Origin: Companilactobacillus futsaii JCM 17355
Lineage (GTDB): Bacteria; Bacillota; Bacilli; Lactobacillales; Lactobacillaceae
DNA length: 64,000 nucleotides
NCBI RefSeq assembly: GCF_001435505.1
Contig: NZ_AZDO01000139.1
Span: forward strand, 62,001-126,000
Reading direction: 5' to 3'
The first letter of the stretch is position 1. Every line of letters begins with the position of its first letter. The position numbers and the translations under genes were made by a program. Below, in pieces: positions 9,414 through 16,912 of this stretch. The notes beneath the pieces were generated by a model. It had not been told where the DNA came from and did not search any database. It saw only the letters and a list, made by a program, of their open reading frames with translations.

Positions 9414-9984
9414 ATTTTATCCACTCAATTTTATTTATTCTAGTCTTTCTTCTATATTCATAGTCATTTTTTAATTTTTCAACATGAAGTGTCGTTGGTA
9501 TAAACACGTCGCGGTTTTTAGGCTTTCGTAACCCAAAAACTATGCAATCTTTTGTTCTTGGATATAAAAAAACAATATCTAACTTTAATCTGTTTGGCTT
9601 CATATCTCTGGTTAAAACGCAGGCATCAATATCACGATCATAAAATATTCTGTGTAAGAAATTATATGACATAATTCGCTGTGAAACTTCATGCCATTTG
9701 GGATTTGATCTAGAATTTTCCTTTGTTAATCTTAAATTGTCAACATCTGATAACAATTGGGTTGCACGCTTATTCCTCAATTTATTCCATCCCATTAAAT
9801 GAGGAAGATCATTTCGATTAAAAGAAATAACGAAAGAGCCCAACAAATTGTAGTTAGTTTTAACTTCTACCTTTTTGTTTGCAAAATTACTAGAATAGTC
9901 ATCTAGGATTGCTTTAAAATTTATATCCTTTTGACTATCGATTATTAAATGATTTAATGGTATGCTTTCGGAATTAAACTTCAT
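9412..9984 (-). CDS. PBECR4-like phage nuclease-domain protein (cargo gene)
   Basis: A 190-residue protein at the extreme left end of the prophage. The central block, with LPHLMGW, a basic stretch, and the C-terminal IVFGLRKPKNRDVFIPTT, resembles the PBECR4 domain as I know it: phage proteins related to barnase, EndoU, colicin E5/D and RelE nucleases. The assignment is from pattern memory, not a search. No signal peptide or membrane segment is visible. The AAAGGG ribosome binding site lies directly after the U-run of a strong terminator, so translation needs readthrough from the small RNA upstream. The location beside attL, outside the lysis operon, is typical of lysogenic cargo. An RNA-cleaving toxin or anti-phage role is inferred only. 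Confidence 0.6.
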   Translation of the reverse strand: MKFNSESIPLNHLIIDSQKDINFKAILDDYSSNFANKKVEVKTNYNLLGSFVISFNRNDLPHLMGWNKLRNKRATQLLSDVDNLRLTKENSRSNPKWHEVSQRIMSYNFLHRIFYDRDIDACVLTRDMKPNRLKLDIVFLYPRTKDCIVFGLRKPKNRDVFIPTTLHVEKLKNDYEYRRKTRINKIEWIK

Positions 9985-10004
9985 AAATTTACCCTTTAAA
10001 AAAA

Positions 10005-10168
10005 GCCGTCCTTCAAGTGAAAGACGACTAATAATTTACGATACAGAATTGAAATAGTCTCCAATTAGGACTAGGGATAGATTTAGGCCTCTATCTAGCA
10101 ATATAGCGTACCGTCAGCTATATCAACAACGAGAATTAAGCAAGACCAGCATATAAAGGTTTTGCTTC
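10005..10168 (-). ncRNA. Candidate structured small RNA upstream of the PBECR4-like gene
   Basis: From a predicted start near 10168 the minus strand folds by eye into four hairpins and a terminator. These are AAGCAA / TTGCTT (with inner ACC / GGT), a perfect ATATAGC / GCTATAT, GATAG / CTATC inside CTA / TAG, AATTG / CAATT, and finally GTCGTCTTTCA / TGAAGGACGGC with seven U. It is flanked upstream by the lysis-operon terminator and has its own promoter, so it is an independent transcription unit. I see no ORF and no tandem repeat in it. It could be an attenuator for the nuclease gene or an RNA antitoxin. Confidence 0.5.
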
Positions 10169-10175
10169 GTATATT

Positions 10176-10204
10176 ATGTTACCAGCTTGACCAGTCTTTT
10201 TCAA
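10176..10204 (-). promoter_or_regulatory. Promoter of the small RNA / PBECR4-like locus
   Basis: TTGAAA (10199-10204) and TAACAT (10176-10181) on the minus strand are separated by exactly 17 bases. They sit just downstream of the lysis-operon terminator, which allows expression in the lysogen independent of late transcription. Confidence 0.5.
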
Positions 10205-10225
10205 TTTTTTTAATAAATTAATCTA

Positions 10226-10264
10226 CAAAAAAAGCCCACCACCTAAATTAATAGATGATGGACT
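10226..10264 (-). terminator. Terminator of the phage late/lysis operon
   Basis: A 13-bp stem, AGTCCATCATCTA / TAGGTGGTGGGCT, with loop TTAATT and a U-run on the minus strand, is the end point of late transcription after the endolysin gene. Confidence 0.8.
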
Positions 10265-10382
10265 CTTCTAATGCTATCAAAGTTAATTCAAAAATAAGGT
10301 AATTTACAGTATTGTCCACGTCAATGAACACCTTTAAATTAACGCATATTATTATATTTGTCTAGCATTTACCGTTTAAAAT

Positions 10383-11333
10383 TTATCCCTTAAATCCTGA
10401 GCCTTGTTGATATTTAGCTGGAATATATTCGTTTGTAGCCACTTGGTAGCACCAACCAATTCCAGGGATGTTAACTAGCTTATCGACCGTTTTCCATACG
10501 CTTCCGGCTTTAAATTTCTTGTTACTGCCAGAAATAGCGGCACCCTTACTATCGACAGATTCAGCTTGATCTCCATTAATAACTAGTTTGTCTTTGAACG
10601 TTGTGGATGATTCTGGTAGGTAGATGTTACTTCCAATCACGAAATAAGGTTTGCTATCAATTACTTGGATTGAATTAGATACCCATTTCGAGCTAGGTGT
10701 AATCCAAGAACCTTCGTTCGCCTTTCCGTTGCCGTCGTAAGTTGTGAACGTCTTAAACGCTTTACTATCTAGTACTTGAACCACATTATTAACTGCGGAT
10801 TTTGGCTTTTCTACGGTATTAATTCCATTTTTAACATCTGATTGAAATTGTGCCTTACTGATACCCCACTTAGCCAAATATGGATAAGGGTCAACATGAT
10901 CACTTTGATTATTTGGCTGGTTGTTAGTGCAATATTGATGTGTTACTACCCCGTATTCCGAAGTATCTAGTGTCAACGGTACGCCAGCTTCAACAGCTAA
11001 TTCACGCAATAAATTGACATAAATCTTATAATCCGTCATAAATTCAGTTTTGGTTTTATGTGATTCAATCAATTCAACACTAGCATATCCCCACGAGTTC
11101 CATCCACCGCCTACGTCCCAAGCACCACGATTAGTAGCAGCAGTTTGATAGATTTTTCCGTTGCCTACTACATGAGTAAAGAAACCGGAAGGTAAGTCTT
11201 TCCACGACATATATCCAGCATCTTCTTTTGCCATGGATTTACTATTTCCGGTAGAGTGAGCGTGGACTTGCCCAAATGGTGGAACTCCCACCAATGGCGT
11301 GTCTTGTCTGAAATAACTCTTATCAATGTTCAT
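10383..11333 (-). CDS. Endolysin: N-acetylmuramoyl-L-alanine amidase with SLAP-like C-terminus
   Basis: Cuts the bond between muramic acid and the peptide stem to lyse the host. The 316-residue protein has an Amidase_2 domain (about 15-165) with zinc-ligand candidates in HAHST and VTHQYC and the typical DHVDPYPYL segment. Two C-terminal units (about 190-310) resemble lactobacillus SLAP/SH3-like cell-wall-binding repeats, each built on WxTV...YIPxxY. There is no signal peptide, so export depends on the holin. It overlaps the holin stop by one base (TAATG), showing translational coupling. Confidence 0.9.
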   Translation of the reverse strand: MNIDKSYFRQDTPLVGVPPFGQVHAHSTGNSKSMAKEDAGYMSWKDLPSGFFTHVVGNGKIYQTAATNRGAWDVGGGWNSWGYASVELIESHKTKTEFMTDYKIYVNLLRELAVEAGVPLTLDTSEYGVVTHQYCTNNQPNNQSDHVDPYPYLAKWGISKAQFQSDVKNGINTVEKPKSAVNNVVQVLDSKAFKTFTTYDGNGKANEGSWITPSSKWVSNSIQVIDSKPYFVIGSNIYLPESSTTFKDKLVINGDQAESVDSKGAAISGSNKKFKAGSVWKTVDKLVNIPGIGWCYQVATNEYIPAKYQQGSGFKG

Positions 11334-11758
11334 TATTTGTCCTCCTTATTTTCGTTTTTAGGTTCGCCATTTTCAGCGTAATCACTTAATTTATTAAGTC
11401 TATCCTTGATAAATCGTGGAAGTGGTAATCCCATTTGTCCTACGTTCTCTGTAATTGACGTAGCATACATAAATATCCACAACCAGAGAACCGCATCGCC
11501 TACCCATTTATATCCGATAGCGATTGACCACGGATAAAGTAGCCACACTAAAAGTATGATCGTGATATGAATGGCGAATCCTTTTTTGCCGATACTGCTG
11601 TCGGTTGTTGACGTTACTAATGATTTTGAAACGCCTGTAATCACATCGGCCAAAATTAAAACTGCCAGTGTGAATAGCAGCGGATTTTTGTCTAAGTGTT
11701 CCATTGCATCAATCCAATTCATTGGACCGACGTTTGGTAATGGTAATGGTGCATACAT
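11333..11758 (-). CDS. Phage holin (holin 4-1 / toxin-secretion type)
   Basis: A 141-residue membrane protein with three hydrophobic segments and the family motif [14 protein letters not shown], then a charged tail rich in Lys, Glu and Asn. It forms membrane lesions that release the endolysin. It lies immediately upstream of the endolysin gene and overlaps it by one base. Confidence 0.88.
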   Translation of the reverse strand: MYAPLPLPNVGPMNWIDAMEHLDKNPLLFTLAVLILADVITGVSKSLVTSTTDSSIGKKGFAIHITIILLVWLLYPWSIAIGYKWVGDAVLWLWIFMYATSITENVGQMGLPLPRFIKDRLNKLSDYAENGEPKNENKEDK

Positions 11759-11787
11759 ATATATTTCATCTCCCCGTTTTTTCGTAA

Positions 11788-11808
11788 AAAAAATAAGCCT
11801 ATAAGGCT
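11788..11808 (-). terminator. Weak terminator between tail-fibre region and holin
   Basis: A short AGCC / GGCT hairpin with a TATTTTTTTT run on the minus strand sits just before the holin ribosome binding site. It may reduce transcription into the lysis genes. The stem is short. Confidence 0.4.
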
Positions 11809-11834
11809 GTGATTTTATATCTCATATACCAATT

Positions 11835-12227
11835 TTAAAGAGCTCCAATTTTGAACGTATAAATATAGTTATCAGCCGAAATGTTTAGTCTATACTCTCC
11901 ATCAACAATTGATCTTGATACAGTTACTATAGTTTGGTCATCCATTGCATATTCCTTCTCTGTATCTAAGCTTTTAAAATCGTCGCCAGTAATATTGAGG
12001 TCAGCATAAATGATTTTAAAATTTCTACCATCATGTATCTTAACGTTGATGCCATTAATGTTTGACCAATTCTTTGTAGTGCTTAGCAAGTGTACGCTTT
12101 CAAGACCTTTTTCCGGCGTCTTAGACGTATACAAAATCGTACCCGGTTCTAATTTAGTTGCGCCACCAAACTCTTGACCGTTATACATAATTTTGCCCAC
12201 GTTGCTACCTCCAATTTTTAAATTCAT
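11835..12227 (-). CDS. Small phage baseplate/tail-tip accessory protein, unassigned
   Basis: A 130-residue protein rich in beta-type residues starting MNLKIGGSNVGKI. Its N-terminus resembles short peptides that precede receptor-binding modules in lactobacillus phages. I recognise no catalytic motif. Its position between BppU and holin suggests a host-recognition accessory; this is contextual only. Confidence 0.6.
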   Translation of the reverse strand: MNLKIGGSNVGKIMYNGQEFGGATKLEPGTILYTSKTPEKGLESVHLLSTTKNWSNINGINVKIHDGRNFKIIYADLNITGDDFKSLDTEKEYAMDDQTIVTVSRSIVDGEYRLNISADNYIYTFKIGAL

Positions 12228-12239
12228 AATCTAACCTCC

Positions 12240-14078
12240 TTAAGCATCAGGAATCACATACAAAATTTTTGGATCAACAGTTCCAGCACTAACTAACGCA
12301 TCGTAGTCGGCTTGACTGATTGAAGTAATCATAGCTTGAACAGTGTTCTGCAGTGCCGCAACATCCGTCTTGTCGGCTTTCTTCGTGATTCCATCATTAA
12401 TAGCTTGAACACCGTCTTTATTTTTAGTTACGGCATCGGCTAATTCCGCAATAGTGTCTAGCGTATCAGGAGCAGCACCGATAATATCCTTGATACTTTG
12501 CTCAGCGTATGTTTTGGCTTTTCCAACACCAGTAGAAATTTTGCTGTCGACCTCGGCAGTTGTGGAGTAGTCGGCTTCGTCTAAGGCGTTTGTGATAGCT
12601 GTTTGAACACCATCATTAGTCGCAATGTCTGACGGGTTGAGTGAGTAATCAGTAGCTACGGAACCTGTTTCAATCTTAACATTTTCGACATAACCGCTGT
12701 TATCCGGATTATATGTGTTAACACGAAGATAATAGTTACCACTTGGTTTGTTCCATGTAAATGTGGTCCCAGTACCAGTGTTTGAATCAGAAATAATCGC
12801 ATAATCTCTATTTATTTTATCAGTCAGCCATAATACGACATTATTACTTTCAACATTAGGATGTTGTGTGCCACTCCAAACAAGACCAGAACTAGCGTCT
12901 GCGTGCACCGTATATTGCTGACCTTGTGTCATATAAATGGAAACAGCAAGAGGAGAAGTATAAATGATATAGTTGTCTATTCTTGATTTATTAGGCCGAA
13001 ACTTACCTCTACTGTTACTTAACAGGTTAGTCCCTACAGCACTGTTATTAACTTGCGTTTGCAAACTAGCAATATCGTTTTTATTGGTCGTCATTTGAGT
13101 TAAATCAACCGAATCAAGCTGGTTACTAATTTTATCCGCTTGTGTTTGTAATGCCGTAGTATCTTTTCCTAAATCAGTTAACTTCTTATTTAAATCAGCT
13201 ACATCACTAGTTAATAATTTCTTAAAGCTGTCATAATCAGATTGTAGAGTTGAAATAAGCTTTTTGAATCTATCTTCAAAGTCTGAACCTTGAGCAACAT
13301 ATCGTTTTTCAAAGTCTGCACTTTGGCTAGTAAAATCTTTTTCACGTTTTGATTCAGCAGCATCAAAGTCCTTTTGATTAGTTGCGTTTTGTTTCTTACC
13401 ATTAGAAATAACTTTGTTGAAATTATCAGTAATTGTTTTGAACTCTGATTTGTCATTATCCATCAGCGTATTGAATTTACTATTAAAATCATCACGTTGA
13501 TTCTTAGCATCAGTCTCTGAATTATTTTGGAATTTGTTCCATGCCTCTTTAGCAGTATCCAAATCTTCCTTTGCCTTATCCACGAAGTCAGTCATCTTGC
13601 CAGTTAATTCTGCAATTTTATCATCAATCTTTTCATTTCCGGTATCTGCAAAGTCTTTTAGGGCCAAAACATAAGATTCGGCTTCCTCAGTCAGTGTTTC
13701 AAAGTCATCAATGTAGCTTCCTGCCTCTTTAATTGATCCGATCCCTTGCAGCACGACTAACTTCACGCTTGATGTGGAATCGTCTCCGATTTTGAAATAC
13801 ATGTTTCTGAATACGCCGACATTTGTGTACATTTCATCTGGAAACTTAACCTTGAACGTATTTCCCGACTTATCAGTCACAGTTTGCTTAATTAGTCGTT
13901 GGTCGGGCGTTTTGGCAATGAGTTCAATGTCAACCTTAGATAAATCAGTGTACTTTTCGAATGATTTCCCAAGTGTTACTTGTAGCTCATCGCCTGTGTC
14001 GCCTTGACGAATCTTTAAAGGTAGCTCGTAAATTGGAGTTGTCTTGTCTGTATCTAGAATAATTGGTTGTAAGCTCAT
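12240..14078 (-). CDS. BppU-family baseplate upper protein with coiled coil and lectin-like domain
   Basis: Residues 1-130 fit the BppU N-terminal domain, with the motif IRQGDTGDEL, that plugs into the baseplate. Residues 135-340 are a long charged coiled coil with repeated DF/DKxx units, so the protein is probably trimeric. A beta-rich module around 345-485 resembles a carbohydrate-binding jelly roll, and the C-terminus carries AVTKNKDGVQA-type tail-fibre repeats. Together this is a receptor-binding fibre. A clean ribosome binding site precedes ATG 14078 and it follows the preceding gene without a gap. Confidence 0.82.
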   Translation of the reverse strand: MSLQPIILDTDKTTPIYELPLKIRQGDTGDELQVTLGKSFEKYTDLSKVDIELIAKTPDQRLIKQTVTDKSGNTFKVKFPDEMYTNVGVFRNMYFKIGDDSTSSVKLVVLQGIGSIKEAGSYIDDFETLTEEAESYVLALKDFADTGNEKIDDKIAELTGKMTDFVDKAKEDLDTAKEAWNKFQNNSETDAKNQRDDFNSKFNTLMDNDKSEFKTITDNFNKVISNGKKQNATNQKDFDAAESKREKDFTSQSADFEKRYVAQGSDFEDRFKKLISTLQSDYDSFKKLLTSDVADLNKKLTDLGKDTTALQTQADKISNQLDSVDLTQMTTNKNDIASLQTQVNNSAVGTNLLSNSRGKFRPNKSRIDNYIIYTSPLAVSIYMTQGQQYTVHADASSGLVWSGTQHPNVESNNVVLWLTDKINRDYAIISDSNTGTGTTFTWNKPSGNYYLRVNTYNPDNSGYVENVKIETGSVATDYSLNPSDIATNDGVQTAITNALDEADYSTTAEVDSKISTGVGKAKTYAEQSIKDIIGAAPDTLDTIAELADAVTKNKDGVQAINDGITKKADKTDVAALQNTVQAMITSISQADYDALVSAGTVDPKILYVIPDA

Positions 14079-14354
14079 TTAATTACCTCCGTTCAATATA
14101 TTTTCAATTATTTTTCTATCAAAGTTATAAGGCCTGTGAAGTTGACCATCAAAATATGTATAGTAATCATGCAACTTTTCGAATAATGGATATTCAATGT
14201 CAATTAAATGAACATAGATATAGCCTTGTTCGATAATTTTTTCATCTGGCTTAAAATCATTAAACAGTTTGAAACTATATTCGGAATCGTCATCAGATTT
14301 TAAATAATCTGTGACAGCTCCAATATCATTTGTTTTTATGTAAATCATTGCCAT
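14079..14354 (-). CDS. Small phage tail protein, function unknown
   Basis: A 91-residue acidic protein, without recognised domain, directly upstream of BppU. It overlaps the 55-residue coiled-coil ORF before it by 29 bases in another frame, a compact arrangement usual for genes between Tal and the fibre in lactic phages. Confidence 0.6.
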   Translation of the reverse strand: MAMIYIKTNDIGAVTDYLKSDDDSEYSFKLFNDFKPDEKIIEQGYIYVHLIDIEYPLFEKLHDYYTYFDGQLHRPYNFDRKIIENILNGGN

Positions 14355-14493
14355 TCAACTTCACCTTCAGTTTTTCATTTTCTTTTTTAAGATTATTATT
14401 TTCAATAAACAAAATAGAATTCTCAACCTGTGTATTAGCTAATTTACCAGCTAAATCTTTAATTACTTCGTTCGCATTTCCTTTGTTTTCCAT
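14326..14493 (-). CDS. 55-residue coiled-coil small protein
   Basis: The frame starts at ATG 14493, two bases after the Tal stop, and ends at TGA 14326-14328. The second half is a Lys/Glu/Asn-rich amphipathic helix (ENNNLKKENEKLK). Its position matches the short accessory ORFs downstream of tail spike genes in many siphophages. Function unknown. Confidence 0.6.
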   Translation of the reverse strand: MENKGNANEVIKDLAGKLANTQVENSILFIENNNLKKENEKLKVKLNGNDLHKNK

Positions 14494-14495
14494 AA

Positions 14496-16187
14496 TTATT
14501 TCAAGTCACTTTCATTTAAAATTCTTAGTCCACCCATGTACAGTCTTCCAGAGCTATCACCGGTAATTTTTGCCCCATTAATCATTAGATATCCTGATTC
14601 TATATTCATTGCTTTTACACCATCAATTTGATATACAGTCATATTTGGCGTTGAAATACCGTAACTAGTAACTGATGTTCTGGTTGATCCAGAACCAAGT
14701 GATATGTCTGTATCACCATAGATAGTTACACCAGATATTTCGCCACCACGGATTTGAACCCCTGTAATTGATTGACCAACAAATTTATCGGCATATACGT
14801 TTCCACGATTATCAATAGCTACCGTACCTTTACCGTCATAATAGATACCTTTAGAGTTCCAACGCATTCCATAGTTACCACCGGATTCACTGGCAACAAT
14901 ATCTGTTGGGTTTTCTCTATCAGGAAGAAATCTTATTACATCACGACCACTGCCATTGATATAACTCAACATGTCATCCCTAGTATCGTTAACATTTTTC
15001 TTCAATTCGTCCATCAGTTGTTGTTTATCTTTGTCGCTGGCTTTCAAATCAGAAACATCTTTGTTGGTTTCGTTAACATCATCCTTTACGTCTGAAACAT
15101 CCCCGGAAACGTTATCAATTTTCTTTTCTAAGTTATGAAATACAGACGTGGCTTGAGTACCTGCTTTAATGACTGTGGCACTTTCATTAATAGGGTCGAA
15201 TTGCATTTCATAAATTCTTAGTTGAACATTGATATCAAAATCGGGATCATAAATCTTAGCAAAGTCAGCAAGTTCAAACTTCTGTTTTCTAAGACTTCGA
15301 TATTCAAATGTATTGATTTCAACATCATATGCTGGCTTATCGATTCCTGGATTGTCATTGAAATAATTGTTTGCTTCCGCGGAGAAATCCTTTCCGCCTT
15401 TGACTGCACTAGAAAAGTCCACTGCTTTCAAGTACTCGTGCTGGTATTTTGAATAGAGTGGACTTTTTATTTTGCTTCCGTATATAGGTTCTTTGTTTTC
15501 TCCCTCTTTAGGCTTGTAGTAAGGGATGATTGCTGTTACTAATCCATTAAGTGAACGTTTTACAGATATATTTGAGATATTCTTTCCTTTTCTCAAAACA
15601 ATTGTCTTAAAATCATCGGCCTTAGTTAAATTCATATTGAATTTATCTTTTAACACGTATGTACCAGTTACTTTAGCAATTGAATTGGTTGAGCCTAGAA
15701 CCATTTCATTGATGTTAGTATTAGGTTCAAAAATAACGTTTGTACCTGCAAACTGTTCATCAATGTCGGTTGTCAAACTAAATTGACCAGGAGTATTAGT
15801 GGCGTTCTTGATGTAATCCAAAATATATGATGCTGTAAATCCATCAATTGGAATTTGACTTTGAGCCATGTAATTATTAAGAATCACACTAATATGACTA
15901 CACGAAACTTTGACATATCCTGATGTAGAATCTTTATCAATGTCAGTAATCATAAACAGGTCATAATCTCGAACTGAATCAGGTTTAACTTTAACTATCA
16001 TCTCTTCTTTGACTACGTTGTAAAATCGACTACTCTTAGCTAATTCAAAATCAAATGTATAAGCACCATTCAGTGTATTTTGAACAATAGCACTTTTTTG
16101 GATAATCCCAGTTATCTTACCTAAGCCATTATTTGTGAATTCAGTTTCATCTGCTTTGTATAAAATTGGCGTCATATTGTTCGCCAC
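14496..16187 (-). CDS. Tail spike / tail-associated protein (prophage endopeptidase tail family)
   Basis: A 563-residue Tal-type protein. The N-terminal 370 residues match the prophage tail endopeptidase fold that forms the tail tip hub below Dit. This is followed by a coiled coil (about 370-410, DVKDDVNETNKDVSDLK) and a beta-rich C-terminus with Gly-rich strands (GRDVIRF ... YADKFVGQSITGVQI). No cell-wall hydrolase motif is obvious. It overlaps the Dit gene by 16 bases. Confidence 0.82.
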   Translation of the reverse strand: MANNMTPILYKADETEFTNNGLGKITGIIQKSAIVQNTLNGAYTFDFELAKSSRFYNVVKEEMIVKVKPDSVRDYDLFMITDIDKDSTSGYVKVSCSHISVILNNYMAQSQIPIDGFTASYILDYIKNATNTPGQFSLTTDIDEQFAGTNVIFEPNTNINEMVLGSTNSIAKVTGTYVLKDKFNMNLTKADDFKTIVLRKGKNISNISVKRSLNGLVTAIIPYYKPKEGENKEPIYGSKIKSPLYSKYQHEYLKAVDFSSAVKGGKDFSAEANNYFNDNPGIDKPAYDVEINTFEYRSLRKQKFELADFAKIYDPDFDINVQLRIYEMQFDPINESATVIKAGTQATSVFHNLEKKIDNVSGDVSDVKDDVNETNKDVSDLKASDKDKQQLMDELKKNVNDTRDDMLSYINGSGRDVIRFLPDRENPTDIVASESGGNYGMRWNSKGIYYDGKGTVAIDNRGNVYADKFVGQSITGVQIRGGEISGVTIYGDTDISLGSGSTRTSVTSYGISTPNMTVYQIDGVKAMNIESGYLMINGAKITGDSSGRLYMGGLRILNESDLK

Positions 16188-16912
16188 CTTGGTCTAACGA
16201 TTACTTGTGATACATCACCATCCCAGGAGATTTTATTAACTCCACGAGAGAGAGAGGGAAATTCGTCTATAGTCGTATTCTCATTAACGAATGTGATGTT
16301 CCCATCGTCTTTGGTCTTAAAAGCATCTTGATTTTCTTCAGCTGAATCCAACTCAATAAAACCATCAATGTTTAAATCAAAAGTACGATCATTAATTTGA
16401 AATTTAACAGCGCCATTACCAGTAATTTTGAAATACGGTTTTGCATCAAATAAAAAAGAACTAACTAACTCAAAAGGTTCTGAGAAAGCTAATTCTTTAT
16501 CGATTTCAAAATATTTAAATGCTGCTGCTGACAATTTATATTTATAGATTCTAGCATTAGATAAACGTGTAATTCTATCAACTTCCACATTATCGATGTT
16601 CTTAACAAAGTATGTAAAATTAGGGTCTGTATATATTCTAAATGGCTTATAATCAAATCCGTCAAACAATGTAAATAGCTGACCCTCTAAGTTATATCGT
16701 TCCTGTTCGGTCTTAGCCATGGTTGCGAATTCTAATTCGAATTCACGATTCTCGTATGAATTTTCATCAGAAATTAAAGCTTTGCTAGAACCATCAATAC
16801 TTGTCAAACTCCCTTTTCGCTTTGGAAGCGGAATTTTAACAAATGATGTAATACGTGAATTTAATACATCCACACTTGAAATATTATCGATTACAAATTC
16901 TCCATCTTTAAT
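16172..16912 (-). CDS. Distal tail protein (Dit), probable AUU start
   Basis: A phage tail-family (Dit) protein linking tail tube and baseplate hub. The frame is open to 16912 and its first standard start is GTG 16873, which has no ribosome binding site and loses the first 13 residues. GGAGGAGGAG lies six bases before ATT 16912, giving an N-terminus IKDGEFVIDNISS that fits the family. I therefore choose ATT, for 246 residues. The ATT overlaps the tape measure stop (ATTAA), like ATGA coupling. Either initiation is non-canonical or a start mutation has occurred. Confidence 0.75.
   Translation of the reverse strand: MKDGEFVIDNISSVDVLNSRITSFVKIPLPKRKGSLTSIDGSSKALISDENSYENREFELEFATMAKTEQERYNLEGQLFTLFDGFDYKPFRIYTDPNFTYFVKNIDNVEVDRITRLSNARIYKYKLSAAAFKYFEIDKELAFSEPFELVSSFLFDAKPYFKITGNGAVKFQINDRTFDLNIDGFIELDSAEENQDAFKTKDDGNITFVNENTTIDEFPSLSRGVNKISWDGDVSQVIVRPRWRTI

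Noticed and set aside
10005-10168. Classic type III antitoxin with tandem repeats
   Set aside because: The hairpins differ in sequence and length and I see no direct repeat units; only the arrangement resembles such loci.
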